Positions 55,528 to 64,000 of a stretch of 64,000 bases of DNA are shown here, piece after piece; the stretch's first letter is position 1, and every line of letters starts with the position of its first letter. The notes beneath the pieces were generated by a model, which saw only the letters and a program-made list of their open reading frames with translations, made no database searches and was not told where the DNA came from. The stretch is from Angiostrongylus vasorum. Its lineage: Eukaryota > Nematoda > Chromadorea > Rhabditida > Metastrongylidae. Both the position numbers and the translations under genes were made by a program. The DNA is taken from positions 310,001 through 374,000 of the forward strand of contig JADANN010000328.1 in NCBI GenBank assembly GCA_018806985.1, written 5' to 3'.

Positions 55528-56615
55528 CCACACACACACACATACACACGCACACACCGAAACATAGAGCGGAAAGTACAATAAAAAGTCACATATGACC
55601 ATCATAAGTTAACCGTTGAGTGCTATGTGTTGAAAAGTACAGAGACACGATATAAAGCGTAGCCGCTACAGAACCTTAAAAGCGTAAGAAGAAACAAAGA
55701 CCAACATTCAACATATTTCCGACTAGTCCCAAGACTAACAATTAAAAATCACTGAGTAACGATAAAATCACCTGTCGTTTTCGTTTGAACACCTCTACAC
55801 ACGAGACGCACTTTTCCGCTGCATCCCCTACGCCACGAAAAATTACTCGTCGAACTTCGTTCTAAATATCAGTACGAATTAACTACTAAAGTGGAAACCT
55901 TGTCATGTGGGAATGACTGGTACAGACACTTAGTGATCACTCATAATTTTTAAAGGATAATGTATAAAAGGTTACGCATTTGCGTTGGTGAATCGTTTGG
56001 TGACAGTCTCATGACAGAATGCGTACTTGCGATATTTTATCGATATATCAAGTCAATGTTTCTACTCATCCAAACCAAGTTGTTGGCAACAATTATCCAA
56101 CCGTGGAACGATGGAGGGCTTCGTAAGCCAGAGAAGCGGTATCGAATCAAATCGGTCCTTTAGGTATTACAGGGCAGCTCTATAACTTCGTGATGCGAGC
56201 CATAACAATTCTTAAATCATAAGGAAGCCCTCAAAATACTCGGTACATTGTACAAACAATCACCTAATTCCACAAAAGGATATGGAGAAAATAGGGTAAA
56301 TGAACGTTTTCTCAAAAATAAACCTACAATTACGAGAGGAATAAAACACGACGGAGTCAATTTTTGTCATAAAGAATAAAACCCAGTAGTTCCGGAATCT
56401 TAAGATTCCAAATCTAAACAGTCCCATTTTGACCTGATGAAGTCAACGCAAATCCTAAAACTAACCTGAAATAAATTGTCCACATAGTTAATGATGTTTC
56501 CAAATCTTGTGTTCTTTCGAAGCTCCATGATCGTAATACCTGACCTCATGGAGTCATCGAATGGCGGCTCCGCATCCAAAACATCTTCTTCCTCAGAAAT
56601 CACATACTTGTCCAT
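50398..56615 (-). CDS. Alba-domain protein, Rpp25-like (RNase P/MRP subunit type)
   Basis: Rpp25-type Alba proteins bind the RNA of RNase P and RNase MRP, nuclear ribonucleoproteins that process tRNA and rRNA. Five exons are inferred, all with GT-AG borders: 56466-56615 (ATG; acidic start, then MRSGITIMELRKNTRFGNII), 55772-55861 (RRVIFRGVGDAAEKCVSCVE, then VFKRKRQ), 54971-55050 (EELYQWNALSTAKRVTYWDP), 50827-50907 (LKVILDTPVIFIMLSRDPYP) and 50398-50581 (basic, low-complexity tail). The total is 585 bases, 194 residues, with all phases fitting; human RPP25 is about this long. The second exon matches the Alba strand-helix with G-x-(A/G) and CxE-(I/V)-x-KR. The fourth matches the later IxILLSKDP-type strand. 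The last acceptor is uncertain (50581 or 50602). Intron 3 (about 4 kb) is filled with PLE, LINE B and SINE copies. Rpp25 itself versus another Alba paralogue cannot be settled here. Confidence 0.75.
51240..52130 (-). pseudogene. Penelope-like element remnant, minus copy
   Basis: Minus-strand blocks in PLE order. The RT C-terminus reads SFIMVFISDGIKRCLRRAGL (51924-52121). The GIY-YIG-like region reads GDCLSSGPVHLINYKAWRNE, then YFGKT (about 51800). Next come EEDFEAELTILDRE, then the C-terminus LEAFWINSKTPEMNRWVECL (about 51590), and a decayed end core near 51320. Frame breaks throughout. It lies in intron 3 of the Alba gene and faces away from the plus copy at 52195-52900. Confidence 0.7.
52195..52900 (+). 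pseudogene. Penelope-like element remnant, plus copy
   Basis: Plus strand: FTVPFIPNEASTAL-like RT end (about 52210), a decayed nuclease region, HYGDDFGVEVIIVG, ALWTNSKNPEMNLKEQSLII (about 52510), then the terminal core CTGAAGA...GCCGAAGTGTTAG at 52806. It is internally deleted compared with 24380-25214. Together with 51240-52130 it forms an outward-facing inverted pair. Confidence 0.7.
52995..53160 (+). repeat. SINE-2-like, partial
   Basis: GGTGCTGGAATAGCGCAGTG, GGTTCGACTCC, CCAACGCTCTCCTTC, CGTGAGAACGCCTTATCCCG and CTATCTCCAAG blocks follow the order of the copy at 59642-59945. It is cut by the family C repeats that follow. Confidence 0.5.
53166..53720. repeat. Family C repeats as an inverted pair
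   Basis: 53166-53345 is in one orientation and 53355-53410 in the other, meeting at CTCAGCCCACCGCAGACACC. A further copy at 53430-53720 reads in the second orientation, ending TTTTGCAAATATCTCAGCAT. The paired halves could form a long hairpin. Confidence 0.65.
53735..53840 (+). repeat. SINE-2, 3' end only
   Basis: AAACGAATTGAATGCGAGAA, GTGCTAGGATCCGCATATCA and TGATGATGGGTCAGGTAAAA match the 3' end of the copy at 59642-59945. Confidence 0.55.
53998..54035 (+). repeat. ATT trinucleotide repeat
   Basis: Two runs of TTATTATTATTATTACTG. A similar short ATT-rich run is at 54850-54890. Confidence 0.8.
54055..54542 (+). mobile_element. LINE family B, 3' end fragment
   Basis: Reads NPRIRAHLSDSMVSPALCYA (53947-54306 frame), then MRRTDDRWTERTVEWTPREC and RPLGRPPTRWADVFVNTVNQ, the same C-terminal blocks as 16314-17077 on the minus strand. 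It ends with GTGCTGGGGTCCGCACAACT, AGACAGATC and the tail ATCCAAGTATCCAAGTAAGT plus AAATAAGT. It is 5'-truncated, as is usual for LINE insertions. Confidence 0.8.
54546..54835 (-). repeat. SINE-1, best preserved copy
   Basis: The reverse complement begins GGGCACCTGTGGCGCAGTGG (A-box-like), has GGGATCGATC (B-box-like), CCACCAAGCCTTCCATCCCT, GGTACCAGACTTGTCTGGGA, CGGTACATCGGTAGGCCACT, GCATTCAGTCACCTCCAACG and GGATTGATCAACGCCGAGAG, then CTTTATCCTTTAC. It directly follows the LINE B fragment. Confidence 0.85.
55395..55560 (+). repeat. SINE-1 head fragment followed by GA and CA repeats
   Basis: GTTGAGCGCAGTGCCTAGAG, GACTGCAACACACG, GTTGGTTCC and TTTTCCAAGACC match the SINE-1 head. It is replaced at 55496 by a GA run (to about 55521), then CACACACACACA. 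It lies in intron 2 of the Alba gene. Confidence 0.55.
56035..56215 (-). repeat. SINE-1, diverged
   Basis: On the plus strand it reads CGATATATCAAGTCAATGTT, AACCAAGTTGTTGGCAACAA and CGATGGAGGGCTTCGTAAGC, then GGTATCGAATC. These are mutated forms of the SINE-1 reverse-complement blocks. It lies in intron 1 of the Alba gene. Confidence 0.5.
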
Positions 56616-56659
56616 AGTTCACTCGGCACATTCACTGCAATTATCAAAGAAATGCAACG

Positions 56660-57550
56660 TATAACGATGTAAGCAAGACTGTATAGAGACTTGCACTGGG
56701 GTTACAGAACCATTTAAAAAACGGCACACGACGTCAGATAACCAGATGAACTCCAATCCATTACGATTCATAGAGACTGTGAATGCTAATAGTGAGAATA
56801 GATAAAATCCAAATCTGTGACCAAACAAGTTATGTAAGAAAACCTCTTTCCAACGTAGAAAACTACCAAAGTGTTTAATGCACACTCATCTAATAAATCG
56901 TAGCAGAGTTATGGCAGAGATGATTCTGTTGTGTTTTATGGTTACGTATTTTACTATACATCCACCTATACAACATGACAGCCATTTATCATAGCCATTG
57001 TAAAGAATACCACACTCAATAAATTCAAGAAATGGCGAGATTTCATCCAAGTCCAACTAGGCAGATCTGAGCCCCTGTTACGTAACTTAGAGAAGAATAC
57101 TCCAGGACCGCCTAAATTGTTCGAAATGAAAAGGCATTCTTAAGTGTCGAGCTTTAGTGTTCTTCTCTGTAGTCCCTTCTCAACGGCAACAACCTCTGTT
57201 GTCAGCACCACCTGTGCCGTCTTTTTCTGGGAAGGAAAGTAGTACCACGAGCAGTTTTTGTAGAATATAGCACTTTTTGTCTGACATCTAGTGCCATATC
57301 TGAACCGGAAGAGGTATCAGCTAGCTTCAAAAAAATTGTGGGGGGTACAAATAACCCAAAGCAAAGTAAATGAGAGAGAATCAGTCAATCCAATACTGGC
57401 TATTATGTTCACCATGCGTTAGATGATCGGTCAATTTGTTTTATTCCAAATGTGTCGATAAGTGTTTTAATCCCCTCGAATAAAAATGCACCCGAGTACC
57501 GCGCACCAAAGTTCAACACCTATCTTCTATTTATTTATATGTTCTAGCGA
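56660..57550. other. Upstream region of the Alba gene; nothing else recognised
   Basis: Precedes the inferred ATG at 56615. An acceptor-like AATTGCAG lies 23 bases upstream of that ATG and could serve trans-splicing or an upstream exon. No other gene or repeat is seen. Confidence 0.3.
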
Positions 57551-57554
57551 ACTA

Positions 57555-57585
57555 TCTTGTTGAGCAGATGCGAGTTTGGTACAAG

Positions 57586-57631
<46 letters not shown>

Positions 57632-57690
57632 GGTTCGATGGCTGATGTTTCGGCGATTTCGTCTTCCTCAGAGCCTTGCTGTTACGAGTA
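57555..57690 (-). repeat. PLE terminal fragment with GTT repeat
   Basis: GATGCGAGTTTGGTACAAG, a pure GTT run (57584-57630), GGTTCGATGGCTGATG, then the core (minus strand CTGAGGA...GCCGAAACATCAGCC near 57665). This matches the outer end of 23553-23962, where the run is mixed GTT/GTC. Confidence 0.65.
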
Positions 57691-59641
57691 CGCCTATCTC
57701 TTATGTTTTCGGGCTCTTCCCTCTTAACAACTATGTTCGTGGGGATTTCGATGAGATTTCCACATGATTTTCTTTTTATTCTCGCTCCTCATGTTTCCTG
57801 TCTGTCCTTACTGGCTATTTCTTCAATGTGTACAGCAGTAAAATCTCGCCGCATGTGGCCCATTTAAAGGAGCTCTTTAATGTTGTTCAACAGCCCACAG
57901 CTTGTCCGTAGATTACGAACAGCTTGCATAACACAGTCCCAACAACTTATCGTGATCTTCTATCAGATTCTCACTTTTCGTCGGTTCTAACTGGACATGG
58001 CACCATTGGGAATGGATCTGACCTACACGGCTTATTTTCATTGCGCATGTATAGTAAGCTGATTTGGTCCAATGGAAGGAAATGAAGTGGCACGGACTTT
58101 GATTAGATTCCATACTCTCTTAACAACGATGTGATCGATTACTGCAAGAATCATAGCGTTTGGACATTCCAATGTGCAACGGTGATGGTATTTCTTGTCG
58201 AAGATTGAGTTCTAATGAAAAAGATGGGTCACACAGAGTAGCCCCATAAGTTTCTCTTTCTTTTTTTTCTAAGTTTTTAAAACCTCCGTTTCTATAGCGC
58301 TGCTCTGAATTGAGTAATGGATGGATGTACGACAAATCCAACACCACCGACATTTAAGCCATAGGATTTTCTCACCAAATGACAAGAGTTCGTTCGATTG
58401 TCCACCTAACAACTGAAAGATGTTCAGTATTTCACCTAGCGACTGATAACCTTCTTGTATTTCTGTTTCTCTAATGTGTGAGTAAATCTTACTCGAGACG
58501 ATTCATTCACAACACCTAAAAAAAGCATGAATGTCAACGTCTAAAAAGTGGTGACATACTCTTATACGTGTATAAATGGAAGCAGTAACCATGGGGTGTC
58601 GTGATACAACGCCGTTTCCCAAACACTGATATCTTCCACTTGAACGTGTTGAAGTCTGCTCCAGCTCTCCAGTTTTCCTGAGACAACTTTACTAAGGCGC
58701 TCCCAGGTCTTCAATATCAGCACGCACATGCCCGCATGGATCAGGCAGAGTTTACTTCAAACTTGTGCAGTTCAATCGCCACATTATAGATGATAGTGAA
58801 GAAGCGCGACCGACATGAAAATGGCATCCGTATCAATCTACGATTCCTAGAAAACCTTAGTCTCCATAAAGTGGAAATGATAATCGGAGTGCTTAACTAC
58901 GTCGAGAAAGACTTGGACGAAAATTGAGATCGTGGAAAACCTGTTCTGCGATTTTGAACAAACATCGATAGCTTTTGAATGCTGGATGTCTCATTTATAT
59001 GCAAGGCTCTTTACAGAACTCTAAACATCATGGAGGAGAAACTGCAGGAAAGAAAAATAACATCACAAACTCTATATGGAGCATTCAAAATAACGACTGG
59101 TTAACTAACAAACCCATCCCTCAGAGCCAACCTATCACTTTTCCTGCGCTCACCGTTACACGTAGCATCGAAGCGAACCATGTTTCGGCACTTCAAAAAC
59201 ATTAAGGTCAGATCGCAAGGTGTAGCACAGTGTGATGGTTAAGTAAGCATAGTATTAGAATTGGCATAGATAGCGTTCTCTTCACCAAAATGCGAACATC
59301 AGTCTAGTTTGAAACAATTCAGACTGAATGTATTTCAAAAAAAAAACTTTCATATAACTAACGAATGGACGTACCGAATTCTAAAGAGAAGCCCAGCGAA
59401 GAATCCCAGATAGCAGAAAACGTAGTTTTTGTCTGACAGAAACAAAACGTTGCACACGTGCTTCATTCAGAAATTCAGACCTAATCATAAATCAAATGAG
59501 CGTATAGCCAATGTAGGCTTTGTGAACATTTCGGTTTCGAATGTGGCTTAGATACACATGACTCGTTAAGATGGACCACGAAAATACCCATGTATACGTC
59601 CCTCATCTTTCCTAATTTAAGAAATATTTCTATGTTAAACT
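57691..59641. other. Unassigned stretch
   Basis: Short open frames without recognisable families; one at 58120-58353 (minus) is the longest. No repeat match found. Confidence 0.3.
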
Positions 59642-59945
59642 TAGAGGCGGGACAGCGCACTGACTAGCGATGCCGCCGACTGGGAAGCAAAGGTGCTACT
59701 TCGATCCCCACCTCAACGCTTTCTCCAATCCACGTGTGAGCGCCTTAGCCTGACTATCTTCAAGATTTCAAGGAGGGCTCACTCGATCAGCATTCTACGA
59801 CGTTCATGAAGACGAATTCCTCAAGCAGCAGTCGAAGGCACACGCAAAAAGTTAGAAGTCCTTCGTGGATGATGGATGCGAGGAAACGAATAGAATCCAA
59901 GTGCTGGCATCCGCAAAGTAGATGTGGTGATGGGTCATGTAAAAT
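59642..59945 (+). repeat. SINE-2, diverged
   Basis: Head GGCGGGACAGCGCACTGACT with TTCGATCCCC, then CCACGTGTGAGCGCCTTAGC, CTCAAGCAGCAGTCGAAGGC, AAACGAATAGAATCC, GTGCTGGCATCCGCAAAGTA and GATGTGGTGATGGGTC. Same order as 19709-20075. Confidence 0.65.
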
Positions 59946-60654
59946 ATAAAGAAGTAGAGACTGTTCAACTTAACCATAATGAGGGTTGGATGGACACTAT
60001 GAAGAATTCTTTGGTTCTTCAAGACTTATCCACATAAAGAAGTTCGTAAACGAACGTATGATAATGACATCCACATATATACGTACAGCATTTAGAATCA
60101 TATGGATTGATACAATATCATTGTTGAATATTACATCTACCACATTACACATGACGTGAACATCAAGACTTTTATGTCCCTGAACTATAAATTATTCAGT
60201 TACAATCTTTAGCCTAGACGCATCTGTATCATTATGTGTCATCTGACAAGAAGTATATAGAAGGCATCAAATGTACTTTGCTGGACAATGAATTTCTACT
60301 CTTAACCACGTCAACTGCTAGATCTCACCCAATAGACGAGTTCATGACAATAATTAGTAAACCGATTATACACACACATTAAGGTGAACTTCCATTTATT
60401 AATGTTTTTCCATAAACATGTTGTGACGTTGCCGAACCTTCTCAATAATCATCTGTTCGATTTCCACACCACTTTTTAGTTGCTCCTAAACCATACAGTC
60501 ACTTACACAATGAGTGCAATATTTCACTACAAAAGGCACACTTTGTGGTAGACGTCATCAGCAAAAAAAAACGTATAGAACAAAATCGATTTTAAAAAAG
60601 TATGAAGTCCGCTCTAAACAAACACTACAAACTTATAACTGTACAGTGTTCCTG
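59946..60654. other. No recognised feature
   Basis: AT-rich, with short frames only. Confidence 0.35.
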
Positions 60655-61045
60655 CGCTCCCAACGCTTTACCGCCTCACCGTGGTTGGGAGGTGTTCCTG
60701 GGTGTCGGGCTGCGATGTACAGAGGGATTCATCCCCCAGCAAGGTCTCCTAGGCTGGGAAGGAGTTCGGTGTCTCCATTAAGAAGTCCAGCCAAGAGTAA
60801 AGCAATACCAGGATACTAGGACCACCGTCCTAGTATCAAAGTAGTCGCATGGTGGCAAATCTCCCTCTGATTAAAAGGGCCGAGACTGCCAGTGGTGGTG
60901 ACGAACTGGGGCAAGACCTAGGCTAGGCTGACCTCGGGACTCCAGAGAACCACAGCGGCTAAGCCAGCAAAAGTCCAAAAAAAGAGGAAATATTGCTGGG
61001 GCCCACACAATCAGCGAAGACGAGCCACCCAAGTATCCAAGTGTG
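60655..61045 (+). repeat. Dispersed repeat family R
   Basis: CACCGTGGTTGGGAGGTGTT, GGGTGTCGGGCTGCGATGTA, AAGGTCTCCTAGGCTGGGAA, CAAATCTCCCTCTG, GCTGACCTCGGGACTCCAGA and TTGCTGGGGCCCACACAATC, then CCAAGTATCCAAGTG. It has a B-box-like GGATTCATCCC and the LINE B-like tail. Confidence 0.7.
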
Positions 61046-61083
61046 TACAGTGTTCCTACATATTCAGTCCTAGGAAATTCTGT

Positions 61084-63048
61084 TCAAAGAGCTTTATTTT
61101 TTAAAGCATGCTCTGTACTGATAATAACAATTCCAGAAGCGCACTGAACCACCTCAGTCAAATCAATGTTTTCTGTATTCTGGGCGTCAACTAGAACCAC
61201 ATGATGCTTCCTAGTCTGTAAGACATTGCCAATAACCAATTCGTGTCCATATTTCTCAATCGCCGCACGTGCTTTCGGAACCAGTATCGACTCGTCAGTT
61301 TCAAGCTAAACATTTGATAATATGAATGTTATGACATTTGGTACTCTTCCTACAAAAAACATGAAGATTCTGAGTACTATCATACATTACCTTAAATGAT
61401 ACAACATAGGCTTCAGGCACTATCTTGTTAACTATTTGGTCAATTGCTTTCGGTGCAAGACTTAATCGCAGATTTATCTCACCACCACTTGATTGGATCT
61501 TGTGTGTAGGCTGAAATTTTTTTTCCTAATTTTTTCGTTTTCAGTTATTTAATCGAGCAATTAATGTGTCCCTCCAGAGGATTATCATAAAAACGAACAA
61601 GCTTTCTCCTCTTCGACGTAGAAATCAGAAACAGCTGCTGCTAGATATAACAACGCACGTGATTTCAGAGGAGCTAACTGCCGACTAATCTGGAATATTA
61701 ACGCTCGTCATTCTCATTATTTGTCCTTAAGGAGTTAAAAACGACAGGGGAAAAAACAAACCTCATCTAAATAAAAGAAATAGGACTCTAGAGTGGAGAA
61801 AGCCACGTACAAAATCCGACATTTATATTGTGCAGTCAGTTCGATAGCTTCTTTGATCTTGGGCAAATCGCAAATAACCTTGAATGCTCATTACTCCTAA
61901 ATGTATCCCTATCTCAAAAAACAACTTTCCTTTAAGCTCGGTATGACCTGACTATTCAACATCTGCTTAAATTGTTTAGGCTAAACGAGGTTGCTGTCAA
62001 AACCATTATGACCGGACACTGATTATCACCGGACACTCGTATCAACAACAGCCGTACTGTATAAAGCAGCATCGCCGGATGAGGTAGCCTCATTCGAGTG
62101 GTGCTCCACCGAAGAAGATCCGACTCCATACGACGACAAAGACACCACATCAAGAGTGCAATGAACTGTGGACATCGACTCGGATGATCGGCTCTGAAGA
62201 AGACGAAGCCGTCGAAACGCTAGCCAAATAAAAGCTTCATAACAACTTCGTGTAAGCTAAACAATTTAAACACATGTGTCGCTATCCCTAAAACAAATAC
62301 GTATGGACGAGAATAATGATAGACTGAGTTGTGTACAAAAACAGAATACCCGGTCGCCATCAACCCTTAGTGAATCAAATATATGAGGAAAATTCCTTGA
62401 AAACGGTTTTAGAGATTCTTCTCGATGTAGAAAGATCACAGCATAGTCCGCTTTCAAAAAGTACCTAAATAAAAGACATTTCTTGGCAATAACACCTATA
62501 AAGTGTCTAGTAAGTCTGCAAAGTCCCAAGTGATCAAATAGCCTATATCAGTTGCTACCAACTGGTATATTCGCACTAGAACTCACTCGGAGCTAGCTGC
62601 ACCTCTAGTTCCCATTGAGAAATTGTCAATAAATCGCACGCAATTCTTCTCTAAATTCACCTTTGTACCTCCACTCTGGAAAATGTAAAGGCAGAAGTGT
62701 GCGTGACAATGTTTGCTAAAGCACAACTTCACGTTTGAAATGATTAGATGCTCATGCTTCAAACGTAATGTGTATGAAGCTTAAATAACATTTCTCTGTG
62801 AAGAAAACTTCCCAACGCCTGTTGTGAAAACTTAATGTGCACGTCATGCAGTTCCTCACAGTCTCTAGTAAGGGGAAAATTCTTTCAAAACCGTCTCAAG
62901 GTATGCCTGTGTAACCGTAATACCGGATTCTCTACAATTTAACAAGGTTCTCCAACTCACTCACCGTGACAAATGCCAAAGGACGCACCTTGTTCAGTTC
63001 GAGAAACGCCTGAACTTTAATCGCCACTGACTGGAATTTTTGCGGCAT
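61084..63048 (-). CDS. PPCS: Phosphopantothenate-cysteine ligase (coenzyme A synthesis)
   Basis: Joins phosphopantothenate to cysteine, the second step of coenzyme A synthesis; cytosolic in animals. Exons inferred: 62965-63048 ([11 protein letters not shown]), 62587-62675 ([20 protein letters not shown], then [10 protein letters not shown]), 62464 to an uncertain donor ([20 protein letters not shown]), 61762-61878 ([34 protein letters not shown]), 61599-61689 ([20 protein letters not shown]), 61391-61510 ([27 protein letters not shown]) and 61084-61305 ([36 protein letters not shown]). The SGGT, RFIDNFS-x-G-x-[23 protein letters not shown] and SFKLETD motifs are diagnostic. Expected length is about 265-290 residues, against about 311 in human. 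Exon 5 ends one base out of phase with exon 6, so that junction is unresolved. A PLE-type repeat lies in the third intron. Confidence 0.9.
61970..62275 (+). repeat. PLE-type repeat in a PPCS intron
   Basis: Contains GGACATCGACTCGGATGATC, then GGCTCTGAAGAAGACGAAGC, then CGTCGAAACGCTAGCC at 62196. It ends AATAAAAGCTTCATAACAAC like the group at 7320-7600. It sits between PPCS exons 3 and 4. Confidence 0.55.
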
Positions 63049-63756
63049 CTTGAATAGTGTTTGTAGCAGAAAGGTTTGAGTGAGTATATTATAAGTGGTA
63101 AAGACGCGGATGCGTCTCCAGCTAAAAACAAGGAACATCTGCTTACGATTTAAATTTGTCATGCTTTTACTTCAGGTCGACAATGAAAAAAGACGAAAAT
63201 GGAAACAGAGCTTAACAATGTCTAGATATAATACCATACATAGTCTACGACAAGATACAACTGAACGACAAGATCTATCAATAAATTTTTTGTGGAAATG
63301 GAAAAAATAACGAAACCGTTCCTTAAACTTGGAGACACGAACGGCACACAGAAAAAACTGGACATAGAAATGGGACATCTCATAAAAAAGAACCATAATA
63401 GTAGGAAGTCCTAAACAAGACCAAATTGTTAACTGATCAAAAGTGCAAAACAAGTAAAACAACAGAATACAGCTCAGCTGTATAAAATCCAAGCTCATAC
63501 AAAAACTAATTGAAAGGTTGCATCAGCACACTGGTCATTAAGTTCAGAGCTTCTGATAAGCGTATAACTACCGGAATAAACAGTTTTCTGACAATTCAAG
63601 AAATCACTCCATCCGGTGATGTTTTTAGGATATTTCTGACATTTAGATGAAAGGAGCGAAAAGTCGATCGATGGGGCTCAGTTAGTTTCCCATGAAATAG
63701 CAACAGTTGGAAGGCTGCGGCCAGTACACATCTCGCTGCATATAGATGTTGCAAGA
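63049..63756. other. Intergenic region between two minus-strand genes
   Basis: Separates the stop at 63757 from the PPCS ATG at 63048. A pyrimidine-rich TTCAAG lies directly before the PPCS ATG. I see no exon here. The two genes have the same orientation with about 0.7 kb between them; whether they are co-transcribed cannot be told. Confidence 0.4.
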
Positions 63757-64000
63757 TTAAGAATTAGCATCTTCTACATGTCCAACTCCTTTGATCTCAC
63801 TGTCCACTTCATTGCTCACTGCCTCATTCAGAGATGCTTCGTCTTCCTCTGATGGTTTCGAAACAGTGTCAGTGTCATTTTCATCGCTCATCACTAGTTC
63901 AGCTAACACTGGCGTTTCTTCAACAATTTTTTCACGTTCGGCAGCAAGCCTTGCATTGATTTCGTCCTGCTTCTTCTTGTACTCTTTATAGGCTTCCATT
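63757..64000 (-). CDS. C-terminal exon of an unidentified gene (partial)
   Basis: Open on the minus strand from the window edge to a stop at 63757, so the gene continues to the right. The 80 visible residues start with a charged, probably helical stretch (EAYKEYKKKQDEINARLAAE) and continue into an acidic, low-complexity tail rich in E, D and S (SDENDTDTVSKPSEEDEASL). The codon use and charge pattern look genuinely coding, and the stretch resembles a terminal exon. The methionine at 63999 need not be the start. I do not recognise the family; a coiled-coil plus disordered tail is all that can be said. Confidence 0.6.
   Translation of the reverse strand, partial: MEAYKEYKKKQDEINARLAAEREKIVEETPVLAELVMSDENDTDTVSKPSEEDEASLNEAVSNEVDSEIKGVGHVEDANS

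Noticed and set aside
62932..63162. 76-codon minus-strand ORF as a complete small protein
   Set aside because: It contains PPCS exon 1 (63048-62965), which ends at a GTGAGT donor; the remaining residues are upstream sequence and intron read-through.
1..64000. CRISPR array, bacterial operons or integrated virus
   Set aside because: No regularly spaced direct repeats with unique spacers, no closely packed long ORFs and no viral structural or replication genes were seen. The long ORFs are all LINE, PLE or mariner products.

Overview
The window looks like chromosomal DNA of a multicellular nematode, most likely a strongylid (hookworm-type) worm. This is an inference from spliced genes with GT-AG introns, animal-type proteins (an FE65-like PTB protein, phosphopantothenate-cysteine ligase, an Alba/Rpp25 protein), and a heavy load of RTE-type LINEs, tRNA-derived SINEs, Penelope-like elements and a mariner relic. 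No prokaryotic operon, rRNA, CRISPR array or intact tRNA gene was seen. Most of the window is repeats; host coding sequence is sparse and split into small exons that only become visible when splice sites are used.

Layout. 1-8 kb: nested RTE LINE fragments, a Penelope-like (PLE) 3' end and small repeats. 8.36-8.9 kb: a GNAT acetyltransferase-like exon (minus). 9-16 kb: mostly unassigned DNA with scattered SINEs and PLE-end repeats. 16.3-19.1 kb: a decayed LINE (family B, minus). 20.1-23.5 kb: a near full-length LINE (family A, plus), followed directly by a PLE remnant flanked by 0.4-kb inverted copies of its own 3' end (23.55-25.2 kb). 25-29 kb: repeats and unassigned DNA. 29.5-32.9 kb: a second near full-length family A LINE (minus).

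31.755-49.907 kb: a very large inverted duplication, with two arms of about 4.98 kb (31755-36743 and 44927-49907) around an 8.18-kb spacer. Each arm carries the 5' part of a family A LINE, a dispersed repeat, a SINE and exon-like pieces of an unidentified gene. The spacer holds a truncated LINE, a mariner transposase relic and a relic of an FE65 (feh-1)-like gene with PTB-domain exons.

50.4-56.6 kb: a minus-strand gene for an Alba-domain protein of the Rpp25 type, reconstructed from five exons with consistent phases. Its long intron is filled by two head-to-head PLE remnants, a LINE B tail and several SINEs. 57-61 kb: repeats and unassigned DNA. 61.08-63.05 kb: a minus-strand phosphopantothenate-cysteine ligase gene (coenzyme A synthesis) in at least seven exons. 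63.76 kb to the right edge: the terminal exon of another minus-strand gene with a charged, acidic C-terminus.

The mobile elements are interlinked. Family B LINE, SINE-2 and repeat family R share their 3' ends, as expected if the short elements borrow the LINE's machinery. Many short repeats share a CTGAnGA...GAAAC core with the 3' ends of the PLEs. All coordinates come from reading by eye; repeat ends are generally good to about 10-30 bases, and no alignment or database search was run.
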